Shown here: positions 1-9,231 of the stretch, piece by piece
Numbering within the stretch: position 1 is the first letter of the stretch
Layout: the number at the start of each line of letters is the position of its first letter
Source of the DNA: Clostridium sp. CMCC3677
GTDB lineage: Bacteria > Bacillota > Clostridia > Clostridiales > Clostridiaceae
Assembly (NCBI RefSeq): GCF_023845585.1
Contig: NZ_JAMQHS010000001.1
Coordinates: forward strand, 62,001 to 126,000
Length of the DNA stretch: 64,000 nt
Direction of reading: 5' to 3'
Made by a program: the position numbers and the translations under genes
The notes under the pieces: generated by a model
Database searches by the model: none
What the model saw: only the letters and a program-made list of their open reading frames with translations
Told to the model about the DNA's origin: nothing

Positions 1-2
1 GC

Positions 3-2057
3 GAAACTCTTGTGCCACAAGACGAGAGAACTTACACGGTTGTTGGTATCTGCCAAAGACCCAGCTTTGAGGAACATTCCGCGCCGGGATATACATTGAT
101 AACGAAAGCAGATGCACAAGACAAAGCGGACAGCTTAAACCTATTTGTCACGCTTAAAAATCCGCGACAAGTACATGCTTACGCAAGCAGCATAGCCGGA
201 AGCCATAGCTATGTCTTTAACGATAATGTGTTGCGCTTCATGGGTCTTTCGGACGATAATGTGTTCAACGTGTTTCTGTACTCGGTTGGTGGCATTTTGG
301 TTGCCGTTATTATGATAGGCTCGATTTTTCTGATTTATAATTCGTTCAACATATCGCTGAACGAACGCACACACCAGTTCGGGATTCTTTCATCTGTGGG
401 AGCCACAGCAAAGCAACTGCGAAATTCAGTGCTGTTTGAGGGCCTTTGTATAGGTGCGGTGGGCATACCGATTGGCGTTATCGTTGGCATAGGCAGCATC
501 GAACTTGTGATTTCCGTTGTCGCCAGGAATTTCGGGAACGTTATGTATAGCAACGTACCTTTAACCTTGACAGTGTCTATCCCCGTAATTGTCGTTGCGG
601 CAGCGGTCAGCATGGTTACGATTTTGATTTCGGCCTATATCCCGGCAAGAAAGGCTGCAAACACGCCAGTGATGGAGTGTATCCGCCAGACTAACGAGGT
701 CAAGGTTGAATCCAAAGCCGTAAAAATGTCAAAACTGGCACAGCGCATTTACGGTTTGGAGGGAACTCTTGCACTAAAGAATTTTAAAAGAAACAAGAAA
801 CGCTATCGCAGCATTGTGCTATCCCTTGTTTTAAGCGTTGTGCTGTTTATATCGACCAGTGCTTTTGTAACGCATTTTAAGCAGGTGTCGGAGCGGGCAG
901 TAGTGGTTACTAACTTTGACATCGTTTTGGCCACGCAGGACATGGACGATAGCAAAATGTTGCAGCTTTACGACAAACTAAAAACCGCCGACGGTGTTTA
1001 CGAAGGCTCGTATCAAGCGCTTATGAAGTATTCATGCGCTGCCAAAGCAAGCGATCTTTCAGACTATTACTGGGAAGACGCAGGTTTACATTCACCGGAT
1101 GAAACGGTTAATCTGCCAATGGAAATCCAGTTTCTTGATGACAGCGCCTATCTTAATATTATCAAAGGCTTGGGCTTGCCCGCAGAGGAATATACCGGGC
1201 AAAATGCGAAAATGATCGCCGTTGCCAAAATGACAAACCACATGAAAGATAATCGGGAGGAAGAGGTTGAGAATATTAGTGATCTGTTCAAGAGTTCTTC
1301 CATGAATTTTACCATCGCTCCCGAAACAAATGGCAATCCGAAGATGGAACAGGGGCGAAACGTAAGCATTAAGTTTGTTAATACCGTGCCGCCTGATGGA
1401 CCCCCGATCCCAGAAAACTCCGGGTCGAAGAATCCGTTCTTTTTTAGGGTGATGGTCCCCTATTCGCTCAAAGAGAAGTTTGAAACCTCCGATACCCATG
1501 TGGCTATTAAGGGCTTGACATTTCGGTCAAAGAATCCCACACAGTCGGCGGCTAAAATGGAAGCGATGATTAAGGGTGCGGAAATTAAATCCAAGTATAC
1601 TCTGTACAATTTTCATAAAATGCTTGATGAGAGCCGCAATTACGTATTCATTGCGAACGTGTTCGCTTATACTTTTATCATCATGATTTCGCTAATTGCA
1701 GTTGCCAATGTGTTCAATACAATTTCCACGAATATCAAACTACGTAGACGGGAGCTTGCCATGCTTCGCTCTGTGGGGATGTCTGACCGCGATTTCCAAA
1801 AGATGATGAATTTCGAGTGTGCCTTTTATGGCATGAGGGCGTTGCTCTTCGGGCTTCCCATAGCGGCAATCTCTTCTTGGCTGATTTACAAATGGATGGT
1901 CGGCGGGACGGACAATATCGATTTTGTGTTCCCGTGGGGCAGTATGGCAATCAGCGTGTTCAGTGTGTTCTTTATCGTGTTCATTACAATGCTGTATGCC
2001 ATTAGCAAGATAAAAAAAGAAAATATTATTGACGCGCTTCGGGATGATATGACTTGA
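3..2057 (+). CDS. FtsX-like ABC transporter permease, 5' end outside the window
   Basis: The frame is open to the left edge, so the GTG at position 12 is not taken as the start; the gene begins upstream of the window. About 684 residues are visible. Two FtsX-type permease modules can be seen: one near residues 85-215 with three hydrophobic segments and the motif SVGATAKQLRNSV, and one at the C-terminus with MLRSVGMSDRDFQKMM and three more segments. A large soluble region of about 300 residues lies between them. This layout fits the large permeases of the MacB/BceB type that export peptides or lipids or confer resistance; the ATPase partner must lie outside. GC content is roughly 45-50 percent in the lines sampled against about 30 percent downstream, which suggests recent transfer. 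The substrate cannot be told from sequence. Confidence 0.85.
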   Translation, partial: ETLVPQDERTYTVVGICQRPSFEEHSAPGYTLITKADAQDKADSLNLFVTLKNPRQVHAYASSIAGSHSYVFNDNVLRFMGLSDDNVFNVFLYSVGGILVAVIMIGSIFLIYNSFNISLNERTHQFGILSSVGATAKQLRNSVLFEGLCIGAVGIPIGVIVGIGSIELVISVVARNFGNVMYSNVPLTLTVSIPVIVVAAAVSMVTILISAYIPARKAANTPVMECIRQTNEVKVESKAVKMSKLAQRIYGLEGTLALKNFKRNKKRYRSIVLSLVLSVVLFISTSAFVTHFKQVSERAVVVTNFDIVLATQDMDDSKMLQLYDKLKTADGVYEGSYQALMKYSCAAKASDLSDYYWEDAGLHSPDETVNLPMEIQFLDDSAYLNIIKGLGLPAEEYTGQNAKMIAVAKMTNHMKDNREEEVENISDLFKSSSMNFTIAPETNGNPKMEQGRNVSIKFVNTVPPDGPPIPENSGSKNPFFFRVMVPYSLKEKFETSDTHVAIKGLTFRSKNPTQSAAKMEAMIKGAEIKSKYTLYNFHKMLDESRNYVFIANVFAYTFIIMISLIAVANVFNTISTNIKLRRRELAMLRSVGMSDRDFQKMMNFECAFYGMRALLFGLPIAAISSWLIYKWMVGGTDNIDFVFPWGSMAISVFSVFFIVFITMLYAISKIKKENIIDALRDDMT

Positions 2058-2066
2058 TTTAAAACC

Positions 2067-2105
2067 GCCATTTCCATTTTTCAAAATTAGAAATTTGGAG
2101 GTGGC
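2067..2105 (+). terminator. hairpin after the permease gene
   Basis: GCCATTTCC at 2067-2075 can pair with GGAGGTGGC at 2097-2105 (two G-U pairs), and the AT-rich interior can pair further. It starts ten bases after the stop codon. There is only a short T-rich stretch downstream, so termination is likely but not certain. Confidence 0.4.
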
Positions 2106-2229
2106 ATTAAAGTCTTCCTTTTTAAGGATATGATGGTATGAAAAAAGAACATTAGTTAATATAAATTGCACTTTAAAGACATAAATGCTATACTAAAGAA
2201 ACTACTTTTATAAAGTATAGAGGTGTGTG

Positions 2230-3357
2230 ATGATTAAAAAACAAGTTAATAATATGGAAGTAAAAAAGAATAATAGAAATCGTATCTTCAGATATCTTTG
2301 TAAATGTGATAAGACTTCAAATTCTGAAATTGCTTATGAACTTAAGATGAGTTTGCCTACAGTAGCACAGAATACTAAAGAGTTAATGGAGCGTGGCTTG
2401 ATTGAAGAAATAGGAGAGTTTCAGTCTACTGGAGGAAGAAGAGCAAAAGCATTTTCTGTTATTTCTGATTCTAGATTAGCAGTTGGGCTAGATATTACAA
2501 AAAATCATTTTGGGTTGTTGTTGACAAATCTTAAAGGGGAAATTTTGAAATATGATCGTTTCGATTATCAATATAGCAATGAAGAATTCTATTATTGTGA
2601 GATAGACAAAAAGATAGAAGAGTTTTTAGGAAAGAATCTTAGAGATAGGGAAACAATTCTTGGAATTGGAATTTCTTTTCCTGGGATTGTAAACTTAGAG
2701 AAAGAGATTATTTCATATTCCCATATGTTAGGGTTACAAGCATTATCATTCACAGAAGTAAGCCAATTCTTTTCTTATCCATGCTGTTTTCTTAATGATG
2801 CTAACGCAGGAGCATATGCGGAAGGGATTAATAAGGAATTTCAAAAAAGATTTTTTTATTTATCATTAAGCAACACAGTAGGAGGAGCTATTTTTAATTG
2901 TGATGAACCAATCCAAGGGGAAAATTTCCGATGTGGAGAGGTTGGACATATGACAGTTATTCCAGATGGAGTACCATGCTATTGTGGAAAATTAGGTTGT
3001 TTAGATGTATATTGCTCAGCAAAAAATCTATCTGATGTTACAGATGGTAAATTGTCACTTTTCTTTACAGCATTGGAACGAGAAGAAAAAGAAATTCTTA
3101 ATATATGGGATAAGTATACCACCTATCTATCAGTAGCTATTAATAATATTCATATGGTTTTAGATTGTGATATTATTCTTGGAGGATACGTAGGAAGTTA
3201 TTTAGAAAATCATATTAATGACATAAGACAGAAAGTGTTACAAAGAAATACATTTTCGGAAGATGGTATGTTTGTGAAAACGTGTAATTATAAGGTTGGT
3301 GCAGCAGCTTTTGGGGCTGCGTTGAAAGTAATAGAAGCATTTATTAAACAAGTATAA
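2230..3357 (+). CDS. xylR: ROK-family transcriptional regulator (XylR-like)
   Basis: 375-residue protein with an N-terminal winged helix-turn-helix (about residues 10-65, with SNSEIAYELKMSLPTVAQNT) followed by a ROK sugar-kinase-like domain. The ROK zinc motif is visible as CYCGKLGCLD, with Asp where Glu is common, and the NDANAGAYAEG motif marks the sugar-binding active-site region. ROK regulators of this build (XylR, NagC) repress sugar operons and are released by the sugar or its phosphate. A GTG directly precedes the ATG; the GAGG ribosome binding site at 2220-2223 favours ATG 2230. It precedes polyol dehydrogenase and xylulokinase genes on the same strand, so control of those genes is the natural inference. 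The exact inducer (xylose, xylulose, xylitol or arabitol) is not known. Confidence 0.8.
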   Translation: MIKKQVNNMEVKKNNRNRIFRYLCKCDKTSNSEIAYELKMSLPTVAQNTKELMERGLIEEIGEFQSTGGRRAKAFSVISDSRLAVGLDITKNHFGLLLTNLKGEILKYDRFDYQYSNEEFYYCEIDKKIEEFLGKNLRDRETILGIGISFPGIVNLEKEIISYSHMLGLQALSFTEVSQFFSYPCCFLNDANAGAYAEGINKEFQKRFFYLSLSNTVGGAIFNCDEPIQGENFRCGEVGHMTVIPDGVPCYCGKLGCLDVYCSAKNLSDVTDGKLSLFFTALEREEKEILNIWDKYTTYLSVAINNIHMVLDCDIILGGYVGSYLENHINDIRQKVLQRNTFSEDGMFVKTCNYKVGAAAFGAALKVIEAFIKQV

Positions 3358-3372
3358 TGTTAAAATGTGCTC

Positions 3373-3408
3373 AAAGAGAGGTCTCGTAACAGAGAACTCT
3401 TTTTTTTA
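3373..3408 (+). terminator. probable terminator after the ROK regulator
   Basis: AAAGAG ... TCTC pairs with GAGA ... CTCTTT around a small loop, with one asymmetric bulge, and is followed by a run of about eight T residues. It separates the regulator from the dehydrogenase gene. Confidence 0.6.
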
Positions 3409-3540
3409 TATAGAATTTCTTTTCACTAAGAATAAGTTATATTGCAAAGTTGAGTTTTTATTTTTTAGAATAAATTTTAATAGTTTATTAATTGTCTGTA
3501 TGTAAGGTGACATAATATAAAAAATCTGTGATTCTATATA

Positions 3541-3579
3541 TTGACAAATATGTGTGCATATAATAAAATATAAACACAT
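3541..3579 (+). promoter_or_regulatory. promoter and possible operator of the polyol dehydrogenase gene
   Basis: TTGACA at 3541-3546 is a good -35; a weak -10 (TAAAAT, 3564-3569) follows at 17 bases. Overlapping it is an imperfect palindrome from 3551 to about 3578 (TGTGT near its left end, ACACA at its right). The stretch around 3535-3551 also resembles a site before the molybdenum hydroxylase genes (see findings). Assignment to the ROK regulator is inference. Confidence 0.4.
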
Positions 3580-3631
3580 AATAAAAGTATTTTAAAAAGT
3601 ATTTTTAAAAGTAAAAAAAGGGGGAAATGTT

Positions 3632-4687
3632 ATGGAAGGAAAAATGAAAGTTGCAGTTATGACTGGAATTGGTCAGATGAAATTTGAGGAACGTGAAATT
3701 CCTAAAGCAAAAGATAATGAGGTTCTAGTAAAACTTGAATATGTAGGTATTTGTGGAAGTGACTTGCATTATTATGAAACCGGTGCTATTGGTGATTATG
3801 TGGTTAAACCACCATTTGTTCTTGGACATGAGCCAGGTGGAACTGTGATAGAGATTGGAAAGAATGTAAAGGATTTAAAGGTTGGAGATAGGGTAGCGTT
3901 GGAACCAGGAAAAACATGTGGACATTGTGAATTCTGTAAAACAGGACGATATAATCTTTGTCCAGACGTGGAATTCTTTGCTACTCCACCAATAGATGGT
4001 GTTTTTCAAGAATATGTTGCTCATGATGCTAGTCTTTGTTTTAAGTTACCTGATAATGTAAGTACAATGGAAGGTGCATTGATAGAACCTTTGGCAGTAG
4101 GATTCCATGCCGCTATGCAAGGAAATGCTAAAGCAGGACAGATAGCGGTAGTTATGGGAGCTGGATGTATAGGTTTAGTTACAATGATGGCATTAAAGGC
4201 AATGGGAGTTTCAAAGGTATATGTTGTGGATATCATGGAAAAACGTCTTCAGAAAGCATTAGAATTAGGAGCAGATGCTATTATTAATGGAAGTGAAAAG
4301 GATACTGTTGAAGAAATCATGAAACTTACTAATGGAAAAGGTTGTGATTTGGCAATTGAAACAGCAGGAACACAAACTACAACAATACAGACTATACACA
4401 TGACTAAGAAAGATGCGACTATTGTACTTGTAGGTTATAGTAAGACAGGAGAAATGACATTGCCAATGAGTCTGGCATTAGATAAGGAACTGACATTTAA
4501 AACTGTATTCCGTTATCGTCATATTTATCCAATGGCAATTGACGCAGTTGCAGCTGGAAAGGTAAATTTAAAAGGAATTGTGACAAATATATTCACATTG
4601 GATGAAGCAAAAAAAGCAATGGATTATAGTGTAAATAACAAAGCTGATATTGTAAAGGCAGTTATTCGTATTTCTGAAGCAGAGTAG
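3632..4687 (+). CDS. zinc-dependent polyol dehydrogenase (xylitol/sorbitol dehydrogenase type)
   Basis: 351-residue medium-chain dehydrogenase. The catalytic zinc site is seen as YVGICGSDLHYYE and GHEPGG, the structural zinc site as CGHCEFCKTGRYNLC, and the nucleotide fold as GAGCIGLV followed by VVDIMEKR, where the Asp argues for NAD over NADP. The best family match from reading is L-iditol/xylitol/sorbitol 2-dehydrogenase, which oxidises polyols to ketoses such as D-xylulose or fructose in the cytoplasm. A GGGGGAA ribosome binding site precedes ATG 3632; ATG 3644 is an internal alternative. Between a ROK regulator and xylulokinase, the likely job is conversion of xylitol or arabitol to D-xylulose. 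No transporter for the substrate is encoded nearby. Confidence 0.8.
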   Translation: MEGKMKVAVMTGIGQMKFEEREIPKAKDNEVLVKLEYVGICGSDLHYYETGAIGDYVVKPPFVLGHEPGGTVIEIGKNVKDLKVGDRVALEPGKTCGHCEFCKTGRYNLCPDVEFFATPPIDGVFQEYVAHDASLCFKLPDNVSTMEGALIEPLAVGFHAAMQGNAKAGQIAVVMGAGCIGLVTMMALKAMGVSKVYVVDIMEKRLQKALELGADAIINGSEKDTVEEIMKLTNGKGCDLAIETAGTQTTTIQTIHMTKKDATIVLVGYSKTGEMTLPMSLALDKELTFKTVFRYRHIYPMAIDAVAAGKVNLKGIVTNIFTLDEAKKAMDYSVNNKADIVKAVIRISEAE

Positions 4688-4707
4688 GAATAATATTTTA
4701 TTTTTTA

Positions 4708-4753
4708 AGAACACCTTTGGAATGACTTTGTGAGAATTTCAGAGGTGCTTCTT
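4708..4753 (+). terminator. hairpin after the dehydrogenase gene
   Basis: AAGAACACCTTTGGAA pairs with TTCAGAGGTGCTTCTT with one bulged base and one mismatch. No T-tract follows the right arm, so it may be an attenuator or RNA stabiliser rather than a full terminator. Confidence 0.4.
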
Positions 4754-4968
4754 GAAAAGGATTACCGTAAACTAAAAGTAAATTAATTTGTGATAATAAT
4801 AGAATTATAATATAAATTAAAGAAATATAAAGTTTATATTAATTGGTAAATATGATTGTTACATTAAGATTTGGAGTGAAATTTTACAGAGAAAGACGGA
4901 AATCGGTTAAGAATAATTTAGTGAAATTATATTCTAAATCCCTGGTTTCTTATTTTTGGAGGTATTAT

Positions 4969-6441
4969 ATGTTATATATTGGAGTTGATCTTGGTACATC
5001 AGCTGTGAAATTATTATTAATGGATGAAACGGGGAAAATACATAATGTTGTTTCTAAGAAATATCCGTTGTATTTCCCACATACAGGTTGGTCAGAGCAG
5101 AATCCAGAGGATTGGTATGTACAGACTTTGGCAGGAATTAAAGAGTTAATTTTGAATTGTAAAAAGGAAGAAATTGCTGGTATCAGCTTTGGAGGGCAAA
5201 TGCATGGTTTAGTTGTTTTAGATGTGCATGATAAGGTGATTCGTCCAGCAATTTTATGGAATGACGGAAGAAGTCAAACCGAGACAGAATATTTGAATAA
5301 AGTTATAGGAAAGGAGAAACTTTCTGAATATACGGCAAATATTGCATTTGCAGGATTTACTGCTCCAAAAATTCTTTGGATGAAGAAACATGAGCCAGAA
5401 AATTTTGAACGAATATCAAAAATTATGCTTCCAAAAGATTATCTAGCATATAGCCTAAGTGGTGTTCATTGTACAGATTATTCAGATGCTTCTGGAATGT
5501 TATTGCTTGATGTGAAGAATAAATGTTGGTCAAAAGAAATGATGAAAATATGTGGTGTGACAGAAAATCAGTTGCCTAAGTTATATGAGAGCTATGAAGT
5601 TGTGGGACAATTAAAGCATAATATTGCAGAAAAGTTTGGGCTTTCATCAAATGTAAAAATTATTGCAGGAGCTGGAGATAATGCAGCAGCTGCTGTTGGA
5701 ACTGGAACAGTAGGTGATGGCATGTGTAATGTTTCATTAGGAACTTCAGGAACAATTTTTATTTCTAGTAAAACTTTTAGTGTGGATAATAATAATGCAC
5801 TACATTCATTTGTTAATGCTGATGGGTATTATCATTTAATGGGATGTATGTTGAGTGCTGCTTCTTGTAATAAATGGTGGATGGATGAAATTCTTAATAC
5901 TAAGGAATATGAAGAAGAACAGAAAAGAATTTTAAAACTTGGTGAAAATAAGGTATTTTATTTACCGTATCTGATGGGAGAGCGTTCACCGCATAATGAT
6001 TCAAATGCAAGGGCAACTTTTGTTGGAATGACAATGGATACTAATAGAGAGGAAATGACACAAGCAGTATTAGAAGGTGTTGCATTTGGGTTACGAGATT
6101 CGTTAGAAGTGGCAAGAAGTCTTGGGATTAAAATTGAAAGTACAAAAATTTGTGGTGGTGGAGCAAAAAGTCCACTATGGAAAAAGATAATTGCAAATGT
6201 GCTTAATTTGACAGTTAATGTGGTCAAAAGCGAGGAAGGTCCCGGTTATGGTGGCGCTATTCTTGCAGCAGTGGGATGTGGTGAATTTTCTTCAGTAGAA
6301 GAGGCAACAGGTAAACTGGTAAAGATAGTTGATACTGTAAGACCTGAACCAACATTAGTAAAAAAATATGATGAATGTTATCAGAAATTCCGTCAGATTT
6401 ATCCTGCAATGAAAGAACTGTTTCAGTCATTGGCAGAATAG
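4969..6441 (+). CDS. xylB: xylulokinase
   Basis: 490-residue FGGY-family carbohydrate kinase that phosphorylates D-xylulose to xylulose 5-phosphate for the pentose phosphate pathway. The N-terminal phosphate-binding motif GVDLGTSAVKLLLMD, the substrate-binding region SFGGQMHGLV, the catalytic-Asp motif AGAGDNAAAAVGTG and the nucleotide motif GGGAKSPLW are all visible. An open frame runs back to 4843, but the extra 42 residues are unlike the family, and TGGAGG at 4957-4962 sits six bases before ATG 4969, which is taken as the start. With the polyol dehydrogenase upstream it completes a polyol-to-xylulose-5-phosphate route. Confidence 0.9.
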   Translation: MLYIGVDLGTSAVKLLLMDETGKIHNVVSKKYPLYFPHTGWSEQNPEDWYVQTLAGIKELILNCKKEEIAGISFGGQMHGLVVLDVHDKVIRPAILWNDGRSQTETEYLNKVIGKEKLSEYTANIAFAGFTAPKILWMKKHEPENFERISKIMLPKDYLAYSLSGVHCTDYSDASGMLLLDVKNKCWSKEMMKICGVTENQLPKLYESYEVVGQLKHNIAEKFGLSSNVKIIAGAGDNAAAAVGTGTVGDGMCNVSLGTSGTIFISSKTFSVDNNNALHSFVNADGYYHLMGCMLSAASCNKWWMDEILNTKEYEEEQKRILKLGENKVFYLPYLMGERSPHNDSNARATFVGMTMDTNREEMTQAVLEGVAFGLRDSLEVARSLGIKIESTKICGGGAKSPLWKKIIANVLNLTVNVVKSEEGPGYGGAILAAVGCGEFSSVEEATGKLVKIVDTVRPEPTLVKKYDECYQKFRQIYPAMKELFQSLAE

Positions 6442-6564
6442 GATATAAGAGCTAATAAATGATCGTGTAGATTATCAATTTGAAATTGGTAAAGGTATTA
6501 TGTTATTTATGAAATATCACCAAGTTCTTTTTAAGAAGAATTTGATGATATTTTTTTATTGCAA

Positions 6565-6593
6565 TATAATTAACATATATTAACAAATATGTT
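6565..6593 (+). promoter_or_regulatory. probable -10 box and palindromic site before the molybdenum hydroxylase genes
   Basis: TATAAT at 6565-6570 is followed at once by AACATATATT ... AATATGTT (6572-6593), an inverted repeat with a short spacer. Its position just after the -10 is typical of a repressor site. It resembles the sequence at the -35 region of the dehydrogenase promoter near 3541. The binding protein is unknown. Confidence 0.35.
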
Positions 6594-6623
6594 GGGGCAT
6601 TAAAGGGTAAAGGAGAGGTAGAT

Positions 6624-8753
6624 ATGAAGAAGATTAGTAAATCAGTGGTTAAAAGAGACCATAGTTCAAAAATTTCAGGAAAAGCTATCTACGTAGGAGA
6701 TTATGAAGAAGATGATATTTTAATAGGTAAAATGCTAAGGTCAACAAAGGCAAAAGCAAAAATTATTGATGTTAAGGTTCCTAAATTATTAGATGGATAT
6801 TACTATGTGGATAAAACAGATGTACCTGGGGATAACAAGGTTAACATAGTTAAAGACGATACACCTGTTTATGCAACAGACACAGTAGAATATATCGGAG
6901 AGCCTATAGGGATGGTTTGTGGTCCTAATGAAGAAATTATAAATAAAATATTATCTGAAATTGAAGTTATATATGAAGAATTAGAACCTGTTATTAATAT
7001 AAGAGACTTTGATACAGTTTTTTTTGATTATAGATTTGGAAAAGGAGATGTTGAAAAGGCATTTTCAGAGGCAGATAAAATATATGAAGAAGAGTTCGAA
7101 ACAGGTTATCAAGATCAAACTTATTTAGAAACTCAAGGACTCATGGCTGAAATTCTAGAAGATGAAAAGGTTTACGTACATGGATCTATGCAATGTCCAT
7201 ATTATGTTAAAGGTGCAGTTATGAGAGCTATGAATCTTGGTCCAGATAAAGTTAGAATAGCGCAAGATGCTACAGGTGGTGGATTTGGAGGAAAAGAAGC
7301 ATTCCCATCTATATTAGCATGTCAAGTTGCTGTAGCTGCAAAAAAAGCTGGAAAAAAAGTTCGCTGTATCTTTGATAGAAGAGAAGACTTGGAGTTTACA
7401 TCAAAGCGACATCCTTCATTAAATACTTATAAAGTAGCTGTGAAAAATGGAAGGGTTACAGCTATGGATATAGATGTAAAATTCAACGGAGGAGCTTATA
7501 CAACTTTATCAGCGGTTGTTCTTCAAAGGGGAATTATATGCGCAAATGGCATTTATGATATTACAAATCTTAAAGTACGTGGAAGAGCTGTAAAAACTAA
7601 TACAACTCCTAGTGGAGCATATAGGGGATTTGGAGCACCACAAACATTTTTCTCTGCTGAAGTCATGATGAATCATATTGCAAAGGATTTAGGAAAAGAT
7701 TCTTTAGAATTTAAGGAAATGCATTTAGTAAAACAAGGAGATAGTACTTCAACTTCTGGTAAGTATCATTTTCCAGTACCAATTCCAAATATGATTGAAC
7801 GCATCGATAAAGCTTGCGACTTTAGAAGAAAACATAAAGAATATTCTAATGATCAAAATGGAAGATATAGAAAAGGAATAGGAATATCTATGTATTTTCA
7901 TGGAGCTGGTTTTACAGGTTCAGGTGAAAGGGACATTATTAAGGCAGTAGCTAAATTACACAAATACCCTGATGGAAGAGTTCAAGTACTTGCTTCAAAT
8001 ACAGATATAGGACAAGGACTTCGTACAACTTTTCCTAAGATAGTGGCAAAGGAGCTAAATTTACCTTTAGAAAATGTATTTTATGAATATCCAGATACGG
8101 ATGTAGTACCAGATTCAGGTCCTACAGTTGCTTCACGTAGTTTAATGACTGTTGGGGAACTTTTACGTCGTGCAGCTATAAAACTTCGTGATCAATGGAT
8201 AGAAGGAGAAGATCAAATTATAGAAGAGCATTATAAAGAACCAGATTTTATGATTCCATTTTATATTGATAAATTCCAAGGTGATGCTTATCCAACTTAT
8301 TCTTGGGCAGTTAATGCAATAGAAGTTGAAGTTGATACTTACACAGGTCTTGCAAAGATACTAGGAGCATATGGATGCTTTGATATAGGAACGCCTATGG
8401 ATTACAACATTGCTGTTGGTCAAATGGAGGGTGGATTCTTACAAGGTATAGGATATGCTTCAACAGAATATATGGTGGCAGATGCTAAGGGGCGTATCAG
8501 AAACAACTCTTTCTCAGATTATATTATACCAACAGCAGTTGATGTACCTAATCTTAAAGTAGATATGTATGTAGATGAAAAATATCCTTATGGACCTTAT
8601 GGAGCTAAGGGTGCAGGAGAGTTACCTTTAGTTGGAGCACCAGGGGCTTATGCTGAAGCTATTGAACAGGCACTTGGACATGGAGCAAAGGTTAATCATG
8701 CACCATTTACAGCAGAAGATACAATAAAAGTTTTAATGGAGGAGGGAGAGTAA
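6624..8753 (+). CDS. xanthine dehydrogenase-family molybdopterin-binding subunit
   Basis: 709-residue large subunit of a molybdenum hydroxylase, the catalytic part that binds the molybdopterin cofactor and hydroxylates N-heterocycles (xanthine, hypoxanthine, nicotinate) or aldehydes. Signature segments are visible: GGGFGGKEA (about residues 221-229), GAYRGFGAPQ (about 332-341) and, near the C-terminus, GAKGAGELPLVGAP with the conserved catalytic Glu. No in-frame TGA is present, so the protein contains no selenocysteine; the selenium-dependent clostridial hydroxylases use a labile non-peptide selenium, which cannot be judged here. The stop is one base before the ATG of the iron-sulfur subunit. 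The substrate cannot be assigned. No cofactor maturation genes are in the window. Confidence 0.88.
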   Translation: MKKISKSVVKRDHSSKISGKAIYVGDYEEDDILIGKMLRSTKAKAKIIDVKVPKLLDGYYYVDKTDVPGDNKVNIVKDDTPVYATDTVEYIGEPIGMVCGPNEEIINKILSEIEVIYEELEPVINIRDFDTVFFDYRFGKGDVEKAFSEADKIYEEEFETGYQDQTYLETQGLMAEILEDEKVYVHGSMQCPYYVKGAVMRAMNLGPDKVRIAQDATGGGFGGKEAFPSILACQVAVAAKKAGKKVRCIFDRREDLEFTSKRHPSLNTYKVAVKNGRVTAMDIDVKFNGGAYTTLSAVVLQRGIICANGIYDITNLKVRGRAVKTNTTPSGAYRGFGAPQTFFSAEVMMNHIAKDLGKDSLEFKEMHLVKQGDSTSTSGKYHFPVPIPNMIERIDKACDFRRKHKEYSNDQNGRYRKGIGISMYFHGAGFTGSGERDIIKAVAKLHKYPDGRVQVLASNTDIGQGLRTTFPKIVAKELNLPLENVFYEYPDTDVVPDSGPTVASRSLMTVGELLRRAAIKLRDQWIEGEDQIIEEHYKEPDFMIPFYIDKFQGDAYPTYSWAVNAIEVEVDTYTGLAKILGAYGCFDIGTPMDYNIAVGQMEGGFLQGIGYASTEYMVADAKGRIRNNSFSDYIIPTAVDVPNLKVDMYVDEKYPYGPYGAKGAGELPLVGAPGAYAEAIEQALGHGAKVNHAPFTAEDTIKVLMEEGE

Positions 8754-8754
8754 G

Positions 8755-9231
8755 ATGAGTAATAATATAACATTTAAGCTAAATGGTAAAGAGGTAATAT
8801 ATGATGGAAAAGCTACTGATAGATTATTAGATGTGCTTCGTGATTATTATCATTTAAAAGGTGTAAAATGTGGTTGTAAAGAAGGTGAATGTGGAGCATG
8901 TTCTATTCTTATGGATGGTGAATTAATTAATTCTTGTATGGTAGCAATGGGAAGATGTGAAGGAAGTGAAATTGTTACTATAGAGGGGTTTAGAGAAACA
9001 GAACGTTTTAAAGTAATAGATAAAGCTTATGCTGATGTGTCAGCAGTGCAATGTGGATATTGTATTCCAGGAATGGTACTAGCTACAGAAGCTATATTAT
9101 CTAAGAATCCAAATCCTACATTAGAACAAATTAGAGAAGGAATTTCTGGAAATTTATGTCGTTGCACAGGATATAATGCTATTGTAAAGGCAATTAAAAT
9201 TTCAGCAGAGGAGGGAAAGGGATTATGGTAA
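8755..9231 (+). CDS. molybdenum hydroxylase [2Fe-2S] iron-sulfur subunit
   Basis: 158-residue small subunit with the two expected domains. The N-terminal plant-type ferredoxin cluster is CGCKEGECGACSILMDG plus a later Cys (about residues 40-62). The C-terminal helical cluster is CGYCIPGMVLA and GNLCRCTGY (about 102-140). It passes electrons from the molybdenum site to the FAD subunit. The gene begins one base after the catalytic subunit's stop and overlaps the FAD-subunit gene by seven bases, so the three are co-translated. Confidence 0.92.
   Translation: MSNNITFKLNGKEVIYDGKATDRLLDVLRDYYHLKGVKCGCKEGECGACSILMDGELINSCMVAMGRCEGSEIVTIEGFRETERFKVIDKAYADVSAVQCGYCIPGMVLATEAILSKNPNPTLEQIREGISGNLCRCTGYNAIVKAIKISAEEGKGLW

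Noticed and set aside
1740..2171. 143-residue minus-strand frame over the permease C-terminus
   Set aside because: Antisense to well-supported FtsX coding sequence; the protein has no family features and no ribosome binding site.
4843..4968. Longer xylulokinase start
   Set aside because: The added 42 residues are basic and unlike the family, and TGGAGG lies at the right distance before ATG 4969.
6624..8753. Selenocysteine in the molybdenum hydroxylase
   Set aside because: The frame has no internal TGA.
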